A DNA stretch of 64,000 nt from Siphonodentalium dalli. Lineage: Eukaryota > Mollusca > Scaphopoda > Gadilida > Siphonodentaliidae. Made by a program: the position numbers and the translations under genes. The notes under the pieces are model-generated. The model did not search any database and had not been told where the DNA came from. It saw only the letters and a program-made list of their open reading frames with translations. Below are positions 1 to 11,109 of the stretch, in pieces. The stretch covers positions 202,951,959 through 203,015,958 of the forward strand of contig CP136062.1 in NCBI GenBank assembly GCA_032622095.1, written 5' to 3'. Position 1 is the first letter of the stretch. Each line of letters starts with the position of its first letter.

Positions 1-145
1 TATAGTAGGTCTTTATGATAACATGCTGTTTACGCGATGGTCATGGTATATATGAACGAAACTGTATGCGTTTTACTGTTTTTTTCTGTTTACGGTGATT
101 GGAACAAATATGAATATTTTCGACAACTAAGGCCTCACGTGCCTT
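1..145. repeat. Dispersed repeat fragment, related to 10,046-10,165
   Basis: The stretch from about 33 to 145 resembles 10,046-10,165: both contain TTTACGCG, then GAACAAATATGAATATTT and a GTG(C/A)CTTTAA end. The copies are diverged. No coding potential is seen. Element type is not recognised. Confidence 0.5.
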
Positions 146-162
146 TAACAGGTTAAAACTGT

Positions 163-357
163 TTTCATGGATGACAAAAAGATGGTTTGTTCATGGTGGG
201 CAAGTGGTGACCAGAAGCAAAAGTCAATATATTTTATAAAGATTGTGCACTTGAACAGGTTAAAGTTCTTTTCAGGCAGGACGAAATATGATTTGTTCCT
301 GTGTTCCTGGTGGGCAGGTGGTGACCAGAAGCCAAAGTCAATAAATTTTATACTCCA
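163..357. repeat. Diverged tandem duplication, about 114-bp period
   Basis: Two copies of a block containing GGTGGGCAAGTGGTGACCAG (about 195) and GGTGGGCAGGTGGTGACCAG (about 309), each followed by AAGTCAATA(T/A)ATTTTAT. Short open frames here read through the repeat on both strands and look like shadows. Confidence 0.6.
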
Positions 358-359
358 CA

Positions 360-1380
360 TATACTAGTTTTGTAAAATTCTGATCGTTAGAGGATGCCGG
401 GATATTGTGATAAGTACAACTGGGCCACATGCAATACAAAATTAAAACCCCAGCGCAGAAGAATTGACATCAGCGGAACTGTGCCAGAGAACACATCATC
501 TGTCCTCCCTGTCCTCATGCGTTTACCTCCCATCGTACAGAGAACGTAAGAGTTCAACAGAGAGGCACAGGGACTCCACAGATAGCAGGAGTGCAGATAG
601 AAAGTAGAGGGTGGCATCAGTAGTGACGATGGTAGAGAAAATATAGGTGGCGATGAGAAATAGGGAAAAACGCAATCCAGACCGGGGGCAGGAGGGAAGC
701 CCACAGATGCATTTTCAGGGCCGGTAGAGTCATGGGTCTCCCCGGGGAGAATAATTATTTCCGCCCTCTGTATACATGTGGCTGTTAACGACACGCCCCG
801 TCTTGGAGACCTTGTTGGCTACATAAGCGATAGAGGCGCATCGACCGTGATAACACCCGTAACTTTCCGCCAGCTTTCGATATGGCGGTTGGCAACAAGG
901 GCCCCGGAGCTAGACAGGAGTTACCGACCACCATACACGAGTAGCTGAAATGATGCAAGTTGTAAGACATATAGAGAGGGGTCGATACAAAGCCAGGGAG
1001 TCAGCAAGCGTGAATACCGAGGATGTTCAAAAGTTGAACCCGGTCTGCTTGATGCACTAGAAAATGTGCAGTCAAGAATAAGAGTTCCGGAAGAGGCAAG
1101 CATCCAGACCCACGGGTGATGATGTTGCCGAACTGCGCCCAGACCACTGCATCGAGTGTGAGAGAAGATGAAGAATATGTTCCGGCTAACATATCAGGGA
1201 AGGTTGTCCCCAGATTCGACCCGTTTGAGTATCTGCCGTCGCCATTCTCGTCTTACAAGCAGCTAATCAGCGGTCCCGAGATTTTTTTTTATTGGCGCTC
1301 GAGTCCGAGTAACTATATGGAAGGGAGCACATCGGAGATTTTACCCATTTCATGACTGGAGATTCCTGAATTTTTGCGAA
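360..1380. other. Intergenic, no gene recognised
   Basis: About 1 kb of relatively GC-richer DNA. Short open frames exist on the minus strand (387-794 and 785-1192), but they overlap, show no recognisable domain and have low-complexity Leu/Ser/Pro composition. I see no convincing exon. Confidence 0.5.
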
Positions 1381-1388
1381 AACCCGGC

Positions 1389-1456
1389 GCCAATGCATTC
1401 TCTTATATATGCGAGTCGTTCATAGGGCGCCTCGCATATATAGAATGCATTGGCCT
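1389..1456. repeat. Solo palindrome related to the double-hairpin MITE
   Basis: The arms GCCAATGCATTCTCTTATAT and its complement enclose GCGAGTCGTTCATAGGGCGC. This is one diverged copy of the hairpin that occurs twice in each TTAA-flanked MITE (see 1811-2210). Here it lacks the flanking arms and the TTAACCCTTTACCC termini, so it is either a fragment or an independent hairpin. Confidence 0.75.
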
Positions 1457-1604
1457 AACAATATTTACTTTGTGCGTTAGTTGGGAGCCTGTGGTCCATG
1501 CGAGCGCACATGACAAGACAGATCCTATGCTTATATATATATATAGATATAATACTTCAATATACCCTCGTGCGAATAGGTTCATGTTTGGCCTAAATAT
1601 TAAC

Positions 1605-1795
1605 ATCGGTTCATAGTGGACTTATTTGATTCTGGAATAAGCCCATAGTAGACTTGTACCCGTTATTCCGTTGGATGGCGTGTGCCACAATGAAACATGT
1701 TCACACTGGACCGACATATTCATATATGTTCATATTGGACTTACTTGATTTTGAAATCGGCCCATAGTGAGCTTATTTAAAAAAAAAAAAATTTA
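1605..1795. repeat. Diverged direct repeat, about 120 bp
   Basis: TTCATAGTGGACTTATTTGA at about 1611 recurs as TTCATATTGGACTTACTTGA at about 1731. Both are followed by GATT(C/T)TG(G/A)AAT and CCCATAGT. A poly-A run follows at about 1780-1790. Confidence 0.5.
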
Positions 1796-1810
1796 TTTAA
1801 TTAAATTTGT

Positions 1811-2210
1811 TTAACCCTTTACCCAACAAACCGGCCAAAACCGGCCAAATAAAGCTTCAACAGCCTAAAATATCTTCGGTCTGTCTCAATAGAACCATAC
1901 AAATATGGATATTATTGGAACCGGCTCCTTGACCACATTGTGATAGTTACAGTTATGCCCTGTGCCAATGCATTCTCTTATATATGCGAGTCGACCATAG
2001 GTCGCCTCGCATATATAAGAGAATGCATTGGCCTAAAAAAAATCTTTTTTTAACACTTTTTACCATTTTTTCTTACATTCTTTAACCATTTTATAATTTT
2101 TAATGTGTTAAGCCAATGCATTCTCTTATATATGCGAGGCGACCTATGGTCGACTCGCATATATAAGAGAATGCATTGGCACAGGGCCCTTCTGTTGGGT
2201 AAAGGGTTAA
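1811..2210 (+). mobile_element. piggyBac-like MITE with two palindromes, copy 1
   Basis: The element is bounded by TTAA on both sides and has terminal inverted repeats CCCTTTACCCAACA / TGTTGGGTAAAGGG. A TTAA target duplication with CCC...GGG ends is the piggyBac signature; there is no transposase, so the copy is non-autonomous. It contains two hairpins of about 70 bp, each with arms GCCAATGCATTCTCTTATAT, one being the reverse complement of the other. An AT-rich spacer lies between them. Four further copies lie at 21,863, 23,167, 27,971 and 33,257. Confidence 0.88.
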
Positions 2211-3460
2211 CTTAATTTGGTTGAAATCGGTGGATGGGTCTTGGAGAAAAACCAACATCTTCTAACAGACAGATATCCTACTCTTTTATATGTTACTCAG
2301 CTACTCACAGATAAAGTTATCAAATTAGATTATTCTGTTCATATATGGGGTAATAGAAATAAATGGATTGCAAGTTAGATAATGTCCCGCGTTCTCTACT
2401 TCACCACAGATTCACGGGTTGGTTGGAAACGAAGATGGAATATTTGTGGTACAGTTTAATCTGAGGCGGGTATGCATATTTTGCGCCCCTCGGGTTTTAG
2501 CTTGCTATATATAACCATTTAGGGATTTTCTTCCGTTTTGCGTTCCAAATAATTTGAGAACTTTGTCAAGTTGAGCTAAAATGGTTGACGTCTTTTTGTT
2601 TGGTGTTTGACCAAGATGAGGGCGGGAAAAAACAGGAGGATATCCGCATTTTGGGTTCCGTAAAAATGATGGCATTTCACTTGTTAGTTAGTGTGAATGG
2701 TCGGTAATAATATTGTGTTACATTGGCGGCTTAATTGAGTAGACTGAAGTCATCTGACAACGTGAAACCATGATATTGTCAATCGTTACCAAACGATGTA
2801 TAAGTTCAACCAGCAGTCCTAGTCATTCAGGGTCATTCAAACTTATTTTTATCTGGGACTGGGAATGGTCTGCACAAAATATCAAAATATCTTTAAACTA
2901 TGTGTGGTTTATCGGCTGACATTTAAATATACTCATATAGTCGAAAGTATAAGCATCTGATGACATTTTCTTTCAATCACTATTCTGTTATGTTACAGGA
3001 TGTCAGCACACATTAATTGGCCCTTGTTTTATATTACCTCTTCGACGATTGACATTATATCATGGGACATGAGGGGCTTGTTGGCCAGCCATTTTGCTCC
3101 TACGTGGAGATATCTCTGTTGCTTGATAAATTTGAATTTCCACTGAAGCATCTCAGGGTATGATGTTATGTATAATAGTAATAGATTCGGCTGGATTAGA
3201 GAACGATATCTATTTGCAACCCTTTGAATTAAAAAAAATTATCCATATGAACAGTGGATCTATATTTTAGGCAGTGCTTTTGGATTCCGCCTACCCGTAC
3301 CTGCAAGAGTTATGGCTCTTTGCGAACACACAAAATCCGTCCTGCAGTTATATTGTTCTTTTGTTATAATTGAGGCATCGGTTATCAGGCTTGAGTTGTC
3401 TATATTCGTTTACATGTTAGACACATGAACTAGTCATATGAGCACCTTCATATGGTTGTC
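2211..3460. other. Intergenic, nothing recognised
   Basis: AT-rich sequence with stops in all frames. No repeat family or conserved coding segment is recognised. Confidence 0.5.
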
Positions 3461-3464
3461 GGGG

Positions 3465-3855
3465 CAGGGGCGCGGCTAGATGGTCTCTGTTGGGGTGTGT
3501 CAACATTGAAATAATTTACAGCCTCCATAACCAGACCAAACGCCTATGTTCGCGAAATACAATTTGCACCCCCCGGGGTTGGAAATGAATCTGACACCCC
3601 TTACGGTTGGATTATTTCCAACTGATGGCCATTTCAAACAAATATTTTGACCACAAGTAGAAAAATATACTGTTGTTCCAAAAACAATAAATATATTACT
3701 TGTTGGAAAATCAAACAATTAGAACAATTTCACAAATTCATCATCTAACTAATGTTACATCAGGCGCGAAATCTCCAACTGTTGAAATTTGTTTACCAAA
3801 GTTGGGTGGACAACCTCTCCACCCCCCCCCCCCCCTCCCCCGTTGGCTCGTCCCA
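3465..3855 (+). mobile_element. Possible hAT-like non-autonomous element
   Basis: It begins CAGGGGCGCGGCTAGA, typical in form of hAT-type ends (CAGGG.CG.GGCTA), and ends near GTTGGCTCGTCCCA, a diverged inverse. The interior carries CAGTTGGAAA/TTTCCAACTG-like motifs shared with 7049-7250 and 27,440-27,833, and a poly-C tract at about 3822. No transposase ORF is present. The boundaries are tentative. Confidence 0.4.
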
Positions 3856-5690
3856 GCATTTTGGTCATTTTGCTCCTATTATAGATCAGTTAAATCGAAA
3901 ATGACATGATTCCTGTATGACTCCTGTCATTTATTATATTCTGGTATGTAATTTGTATTTATATGAATTTTATGAACATAATTGAATAAATTATTTTCAA
4001 CTAAAGATATCTTTCTTTCATTTACTGCAAATTTCCTAAAGATGTTGTGCTCCATGTCACATAGTTCCGAGTATCAGTCTCAATATAGTCTCAGCTCGCA
4101 CAATACTGATCATTGCAATATAACTAGAAATGGAAACAGATTATTTTCATGTGGTAGCAATAATATAGTAACAAAACAAATTATTGACCTATTAATCAGT
4201 GCATACAGTAAGCGTAATTTGGTCTAACTTTTGGAAGTTCAATCAGTTGTGTGATTAATGATACTTAATCTTTACCGATTTGAGATGATCATCATTGCCT
4301 TTGACTAAATTAAGTCATTATCCCATGGTTCGGGTACTAAAGTATCCGAGACCGGGTTGGCAATTTTTTTATTTTAGTACCCATTGGACATTGACCGATT
4401 CAGTGCAGCAAATATAGTCCATAGTCATTATCTAAAATCCCATCACTATATATATATATATATATTGACTCCCAACATTGTCAGCTACTTCAGCGTGTTC
4501 TCTGCTTATAATAGAACTTGTTTTAGGTAGATAATCTGCTTAGAATCGCCTCATTTTGAGTCGATAATGTCTAGCGTTTTAGTTACATTGTGGACTCATA
4601 ATGGGGGGGGGGAATTCTAAGCAGATTATGTGCGGACAATGACAAAAATAAGCATGACGAATTTTCAGGTGTACGTTCTTTAACAAGTTTTCATTGTGAC
4701 ACGCGCCATAAAAGGAATTATCGGATATGATTCCATTATCTGATTATTTCAGAATCAAATAATCACATTATGCACCTATTTCACATTATAGGTCGATTAT
4801 GTGCGTATTTGAGCGAGGATATGTTTGTGTTGGATTAGTCTATAGCTTTCTTATTTCTTTCACAACGGATGTAATCTTTTAGTAAAAACATTGTCATCGA
4901 AGCAGTTTCCTCTCTCACCATTCAATCAATCAAACAATTGCTTTCTAAAAAAAAGACCAATTCAATTATTTAAATTATACCACTTATATATGAAGTCATA
5001 ATCATGATTTAAACGCTTCAGACATAAGTGAGATAAACGCTCATCATTTTAGTGGACACTTTTAGGCAATAGATGTTTGGTATGTGGGGAAAATATATAG
5101 CATTGCCCCTATTTTATGAACAGATCAAGAGTAAAACTCGAACATTAATTATCTGGTCCTTTCGTTTCGACCCTTTAAATCGTTGAATTAGAAGCGAAGG
5201 CAATTGTCCGCATTTTTTTTGGCAAAGAAAATCCCAAATACAAATATCCGATTTCCATTGACCACGCAACAACCATTTCTTGCACATAAGCGTGATATTT
5301 GTGGTTTTGATCGAGTAATAAATTTCAGGTAGTTTATTGGTTTGGACGGTGACAGGTAATGACCATAAAAAAAACCAATTCACACTATCGGTAGCATTAT
5401 GTCGATACAGAGCTACCCGATTAACACCCACCACCCCTTTGTTATCTTAATAGGTTTAGCAATCTTAAAGAATTTATAATCAACATAACCTCGGTGATAA
5501 GTCTCTAATTTCACATAACAATGAATCTGTCGTGTTTGCGTGTGAACTGAACGGCAATAGCTCATTTGAACGTATTTTGGAGGGAGGTGCCGATAGGTCG
5601 ATCAATTCGCGAAATACCTACCTGCAGGCTTTACTTATATACTGCTACTTTAAAACTTAAAATCATAACAATTTATAGCCGTTTAAAAAA
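3856..5690. other. Intergenic with small repeats
   Basis: Contains a (TA)n microsatellite at about 4447-4467 and an inverted repeat ATAATCTGCTTAGAAT (4532) / ATTCTAAGCAGATTAT (4612). An 8-G tract lies at about 4604. A minus-strand open frame of 106 codons at 5114-5434 has no recognisable domain and I do not call it a gene. Confidence 0.5.
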
Positions 5691-5700
5691 AGAAGTGTGA

Positions 5701-6131
5701 AGAACGCTCTTTATTTTTACCATATCAGGAACAGATTAACAAGAAACGCTCTTTATTGACCCATGTGCAAATCCTCTATGCCTAATAATTAAGTTATTGA
5801 AAAGCGCAGTCTGCCTAAAAAGAGGGTCAACATATTCGAATATGCACTCATACAAACACACCCTTATGAAAAAGTTCCGCGGTAGAAAGCACTCCCATTG
5901 TCTTATATGAGTCAACTTTGTGACATAAAACGACTTGTATAATCTTGCGGGTCCAGATTAAATTAGGTAATTTACCATTTTTGTCACGCTTCGGTGATCA
6001 ATATATAGCTTGATATAAACTACATAAGTATATACTTATATACGCATTATATGTATATATTGTAAATTTATCGCTTGCAAAAAAAGAAAAGTATCCATTT
6101 TTCTTCGGACTGGGACATTAAAGAGCGTTCA
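5701..6131. repeat. Segment bounded by inverted GAACGCTCTTTA motifs
   Basis: GAACGCTCTTTATT at 5702 and the inverse ATTAAAGAGCGTTC ending at 6131 bracket about 430 bp; a further direct copy (AACGCTCTTTATT) lies at 5746. The bracketed DNA has no coding capacity. It may be a small foldback element or simply the recurrent 11-mer described in the findings. Confidence 0.35.
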
Positions 6132-6249
6132 ATTATAACTATTTCCAAATATGGTAAAAATAAAAGGTCAGCAGACCACAGTGTCCCCCGAAAACGTGGC
6201 AAGTCGATGCCGCTTTGATGAAGAAATTTTTAAAAAATGTTGAAATTTT

Positions 6250-6555
6250 CTAAGTTGAAAAGGGTTAATAACTCGTAAAAAAAAATCCGTCATCTATATA
6301 CACGTTGCACATCTCCAATATGTGGGTAACAATACTCTGAAGTTTCAAATATCTACGATCAAAACTGTAGGAGTAGTTGATTACACCACGAAGGTACTAA
6401 GTCGAAAAGGGTTAATAACTCCATCAAAAAATATTTGTTCCGTCATCTACATGCTGCACATCTTCAATATATATGGGCAACAATATTCTGAAGTTTCAAA
6501 TCTCTGGGATGAAATATGTAGGAGGAGATGATTACACCATGAAGGTACGGAGCCC
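6250..6555. repeat. Tandem duplication, about 150-bp unit
   Basis: Two copies of a unit starting GTCGAAAAGGGTTAATAACT (6402; GTTGAAAAGGGTTAATAACT at 6241), through CTGAAGTTTCAAAT, to GATTACACCA(C/T)GAAGGTAC. The short open frames at 6322-6790 cross the repeat and are probably fortuitous. Confidence 0.65.
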
Positions 6556-7048
6556 GTTTCTATATAGTCCCCCAAAAATATTTGTTTCGGGGATCAATAA
6601 TGAGCGTTTGCATCGTACTTATGCAAGGATAATTGGAACACAACTGGTAACTTCATTCTGTGAGTTTGGTGATATGGTATATATGGGAGTTCTATGTCTT
6701 TATGCATGGACCTATTTTGGTCGCCATAAAGTGATAATAATGAGCAATTACCGGTACTATGTTAAAACTGATGAATTGAGGTACGAGTAGCATCTAATAG
6801 GGTATGTTTCGTAACTGGCCTTTGAATATAATTGTTTTATGATGAGTGTCGTTTTCGACGATTAAAGCGAGATAACTGTATTAATTATTCGATCAACGGG
6901 TCAGTACTCTATAACACTCTTAACTGAATCGCTGTCAACAAATACATGATAAGTGGCATCCAGATCCCAAGATCGAGTCTCGCATGCTGGACACCCGGGG
7001 ACGTGGCAAGAGGGGTTCCTTTGTATATCGAAAATCAACTTTCTGAAT

Positions 7049-7250
7049 CAGGGACGTGGCTAGAGGTGTCTGCAATATCAAGGGTGTCCCAACTTCGAAT
7101 TTCCAACTGCAGCCCCACTCTATACCAATATTAAAGAAGAATGAAACAACTGATGAATTTCATTTGAAATTTGTCCTTCAGTTGGAATTTTTCAACTGAT
7201 AATGCAACTTTACATTACAAATTGTGGAAAACCCCAACAGAACACTCCCT
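7049..7250 (+). mobile_element. Possible hAT-like fragment
   Basis: Starts CAGGGACGTGGCTAGAGGTG, the same terminus as at 3465 and, inverted, at 27,833. The interior has repeated TCAGTTGGAATTTTTCAACT palindrome-like motifs. GGGGACGTGGCAAGAGG also occurs at 6997, suggesting tandem or nested copies. No ORF. Confidence 0.4.
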
Positions 7251-7251
7251 A

Positions 7252-7290
7252 TTATTAGTATTATTATTATTATATTATTATTATTATTAC
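7252..7290. repeat. (ATT)n microsatellite
   Basis: Near-perfect run of TTA/ATT trinucleotides. Confidence 0.9.
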
Positions 7291-7936
7291 ATTTAAAAAA
7301 AATCATTAGACAGTAAATTAGTTTCAATGCGCATTACAATAGAAATACAGTTTAGAACAAAGAGAATTAAGAGATAACACAATATGGATACTAAAAGATA
7401 TGTGAGTTTAAAAGAGGCTAAGGAGAATTAAAACACTACATAAACACAGCTACGTACACAGCTAAAAAGTAACAAATAACGAATCTAGAATCTATGAAAA
7501 ATTAGTGAACGGAAAAATAAGTGCGAAAATGTCAATTGGGCAACTGAAACATTGACGAAACAGATACCGTATGTTTTCAGCAACTTTTTAAAACTTTCAA
7601 CAGTGACAGCGCCTGATGTTCATTGGCAGTTTATATGTTCCAAGACTTTCAAATTGGTTTCTTATGAGTTGAACTTTTGACCAAAATGCAAACAAATAAT
7701 ATATTGAACTATTGGTCCAAAAACAACACACTTTACACTAACGATTGGTTGGAATTTAAATACACCGAATAATCATAACCTATTTTCATTCTAGAATGTT
7801 CAACTGCCTCCTACTTGTTGTTAATTTGATTCATTGAAATTTCTAGCAATTGCTAAAAAAATTAAGGAGAAAAGACAACCCTTACCGGGTCGCTATACGT
7901 TCCTGTCTAGATACGTATGTCCCAAATAATGATATG

Positions 7937-7999
7937 CGAAACCGTATGCCATGAAACTGACCGAGAGTAAACCGTATGCCATGAAACTGACCGAGAGTA
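7937..7999. repeat. 31-bp direct tandem duplication
   Basis: Two adjacent identical copies of AAACCGTATGCCATGAAACT plus GACCGAGAGT. Confidence 0.9.
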
Positions 8000-9030
8000 T
8001 TCGAAAAAGACTGATACCGAATGTGCATGTCGCCGACATTAAATAATTAAATTAACACAAAAGATTAGTACATCAATCGAATTCTCACCGCAAAAATAAC
8101 AAACTTATGAGAGATAACACTTTTTGCCATTACTTTAAAATATTTGCCCTTGTAATTTCAGGGATTACTCGCGTCCGTATTGAATTTTTTTGGAACAAGA
8201 ATTAGTCTCTGTCATGTTTGGACAAACGGTGTGTTTGAATATCTAATGATGGGGGTATTCACGCTTTGTGTGGGCACATGTTTTCATTTTCCATCATAAT
8301 ACCCCTAATACTACAGATAAAAGAGATGAGCTGCACAAATATTTGTGAAATTTGTTTAATTTTATGTGAATTTGGAGTGGAGCAGACGCGTGAGTAATAC
8401 TTAAAGATACCCTGTCCGATTTGAGAAACTTGCAATCACTATCATGGTACAGGAATTGTGAGAATCCACAAAAATCACGCTATCTGTTATATACTGTTGT
8501 TGTAGAATGAAAACATCGACGCTCTTTGTCAGAGAAGATCATATGAATTTATTTATGCTGGCCTAACGAAAATTCAAACCTTGTGAAAACTTCCCCTTTT
8601 GAAAGTTGGTATCTGAAATCAGAACATGCTATTTAATGGGCCAATGGACACGCTCTAATCGTGTGCTGGTATATATAGAAAAGTACCAATTGTAGCTTTA
8701 TGGTGTCATGTCGAATCAAACGGATATGCATGCCTCATTTGAACCCCAAACTATATCTACGCAAATTGGAAGGTGGGGTCAGATAGGTCGACAAATACGT
8801 GAGGCGCGCTTATACGGACGGGGTGTGGGTGGTGTAGCGGAGTGCACTACAAGCCCCTGTGTAATTGATTTAACCTGTATTTCGTGGTTACAAAGTGCAA
8901 ACCTGCATACCAAATTTCAGTCCACATTAACTAAGGCTAATTGGATTACTTCCATAATGAAAACGGACGGACAGACCGAAGCACAATGGGACCGTTTTCT
9001 GTATGTAAATAGTTCCCAGTTTCCACAACG
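8000..9030. other. Intergenic, no gene recognised
   Basis: AT-rich. The open frame at 8708-9037 (109 codons) contains a GACGGACGGACAG stretch of the kind seen at the ends of dispersed repeats in this window, so it is more likely repeat sequence than a gene. Confidence 0.45.
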
Positions 9031-9034
9031 TGTG

Positions 9035-9720
9035 TGAACCAATAATGAGAATGGCAATGACACTGTAGTTCAACTTGGAGAGGGGATGTCATACATTACA
9101 CTCAATGGAGCGATAAGGAATGCGAAAAGTTTAAATGTTTAAGCAACACCGGGGGTCAATCAGAATATCAGTATGGAGTTTGGGGATCAAAATTGTTTGC
9201 TGTTATAGGGTGCTGGAGTATTTAGTCATGCAAAGAGCAAATCCAAGATGGCTGCGTGCAACCATGTTTTTCATCGACAATCCTTCATATTTGAAAGTTT
9301 TTTTTTACCGCATATCAGGGGGGGGGGGGGGTCGGAAAAAAATTTCAGGCACATATGGCATTTTTTCCCTTTCGATCATTTGTTGTACCCACCCACCCCC
9401 ACCGCCATAGTTTTTTCCGACCATTTTTTGACACCCACCCCCCCCCCCTTTTAACACTAAAACAGATTTGCGGGGGGGGGGGGGAATTCACTGTAAACAG
9501 CTGTAAATGAATTTCTGTGCATACTATTTATCATGGATGTTAACATGGACATGTAAATAGGAATGAGTCATTTTGAGGTCATTCGGCCAAAAAAACATGG
9601 CTGCCAGCCGCCATCTTGGATTTCAAAATTTGCAACAAAATACAAAATGCCTGCAGTCAGTTTACCAGTTAGAATTACATTATTTCTCTCATTCAAAGTG
9701 GTTTTGAAGCCCAACTCATT
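9035..9720. repeat. Dispersed repeat with AAGATGGCTGC core and poly-G/C tracts
   Basis: AATGACACTGTAGTTCAACTTGG (from about 9055) followed by AAGATGGCTGCG...CCATGTTTTT parallels 39,003-39,310. An inverted copy, ACATGGCTGCCAGCCGCCAT, lies at about 9594. Between them are several long G or C runs (about 9319-9331, 9436-9448, 9470-9483), with more at about 9808-9823. Not coding. Confidence 0.6.
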
Positions 9721-10045
9721 GCCAAAACACTAAACAAGCAAGCAGGAATATAATTTTTTTTTGCTTTGACCACCCACCTACCCCGGCATACGGAAATTGT
9801 TTTTTCACCCCCCCCCCCCCCCCCGGCATATGGGAAAAATCTATGTCTCCCATCTAGAGGTCAGCCAATGATCTTTATAGTTTGGTGTGACCTCTAAATG
9901 GGAGCAATCGATTTTTTCTCCGTACAGGCAACATCCCTATTGATAGTACCAAATATCGTTTGGATCGTCGGAGCGACTTTTAGATGGGATCCACCTACTT
10001 TTTCCGAGTTTCGTTGAAAAACGTGGCCGCGGCTGCCATATAGTA

Positions 10046-10165
10046 TTTACGCGCTGATTATGTTTGGCATATGAACAAAACTATATTTATTTTAATATTC
10101 CTTCTTTTGATGGCGATTTGAACAAATATGAATATTTCTGCAACGAACGCCGCCCGTGACTTTAA
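10046..10165. repeat. Dispersed repeat fragment, related to 33-145
   Basis: Shares TTTACGCG, GAACAAATATGAATATTT and a GTGACTTTAA end with the start of the window. The rest of 9830-10,500 shows nothing recognisable. Confidence 0.5.
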
Positions 10166-10544
10166 TGCTACCTACACAATGACAATTTGAAATATTTTAC
10201 ATTACACAAAAGAGAAAATTGGAGAACGACTTCCCAAAAAAGCCCCTGGCTTACTGTCGTTCTCGCCTCTCGTCAGATATAGAACATATACATAAATCCC
10301 ACTTTTGTACTGTCAGTCTATTTTTGTATCCATATTCGTGAATTAAATTCCTCTATTGAAAGTCGGTATATTGTCATTAATAACTGGACATTAATGGCCT
10401 CATGTGTACGTGATCTATAATTTGAACTGTTAATTCAAATAGTGTTATATATAATCTTCTAGCCGCATAGGTCAGCAACATATAGTGGTATAAAGTAAAT
10501 GGTTAATACAATTGATGATACAAGCTTTCGGCTTTATATAGTAC

Positions 10545-11105
10545 TAGAAGGTGACCCGACTTCGTCTGGGCTTTGACCTTGAATTGTCCATTTTTAAGTT
10601 CAAGGTCAAGCGGGGTCACGATTTGACCAGTCCAAAACACTGCCCGGACAAAAGTACCCGACAAACGTGCCCGTCGAAATCCATCCGGTTTTACCCGATT
10701 TGACCTTGAATTGATCATTTTGAAGGTCAAGGTCATGTCGGGGTCACGATTTGACCGTCCAAAACACTCAGTGGACAAAAGTAACCCTATGTATAAAATT
10801 TCGTCGAAATCCCATCAAAATTGGCGATTTGACCTTGAATTGACCCGATCTCAAGGTCAAGATCACGTCGCACGGGCAAATGAATATGCTTATGAGACTC
10901 CCCATACGAAAGTATCCCTAGACACTAATTTTCATCGAAATCCCGTGATACTCGGGCGTTTGAGTTTGACCTTGGCCCGATTTAAACGTCAAGGTCACGT
11001 CGCACGGGCAAATTAATAGGCCTATGCCACTCCCCGGTTGAAATCGGTTCGGTCGTTTTCGAGTCCATCGCGAACAGACAGACTCACACACACACACACA
11101 GATCT
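10545..11105. repeat. Tandem block of about 128 bp, four copies, rich in TGACCTTGA / TCAAGGTCA
   Basis: TGACCTTGA-like sites at 10,574, 10,701, 10,830 and 10,967 are each followed 20-26 bp later by inverted TCAAGGTCA (10,600, 10,727, 10,851, 10,989) and a GGTCACG or (G)ATCACG element. The unit period is 127-137 bp. The block ends in AACAGACAGACTCACACACA and TTCCAAAATATATAA, resembling the tail of a retroposed element. TCAAGGTCA is also the consensus half-site of orphan nuclear receptors (ERR/SF-1); functional binding is speculative. Confidence 0.7.
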
Positions 11106-11109
11106 TCCA

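Noticed and set aside
387-794. 135-codon minus-strand frame
   Set aside because: No recognisable domain, low-complexity composition and overlapping frames nearby.
5705-5758. Histone downstream element (AAAGAG) reading of the AATAAAGAGCG motif
   Set aside because: No histone stem-loop or histone gene near any copy.
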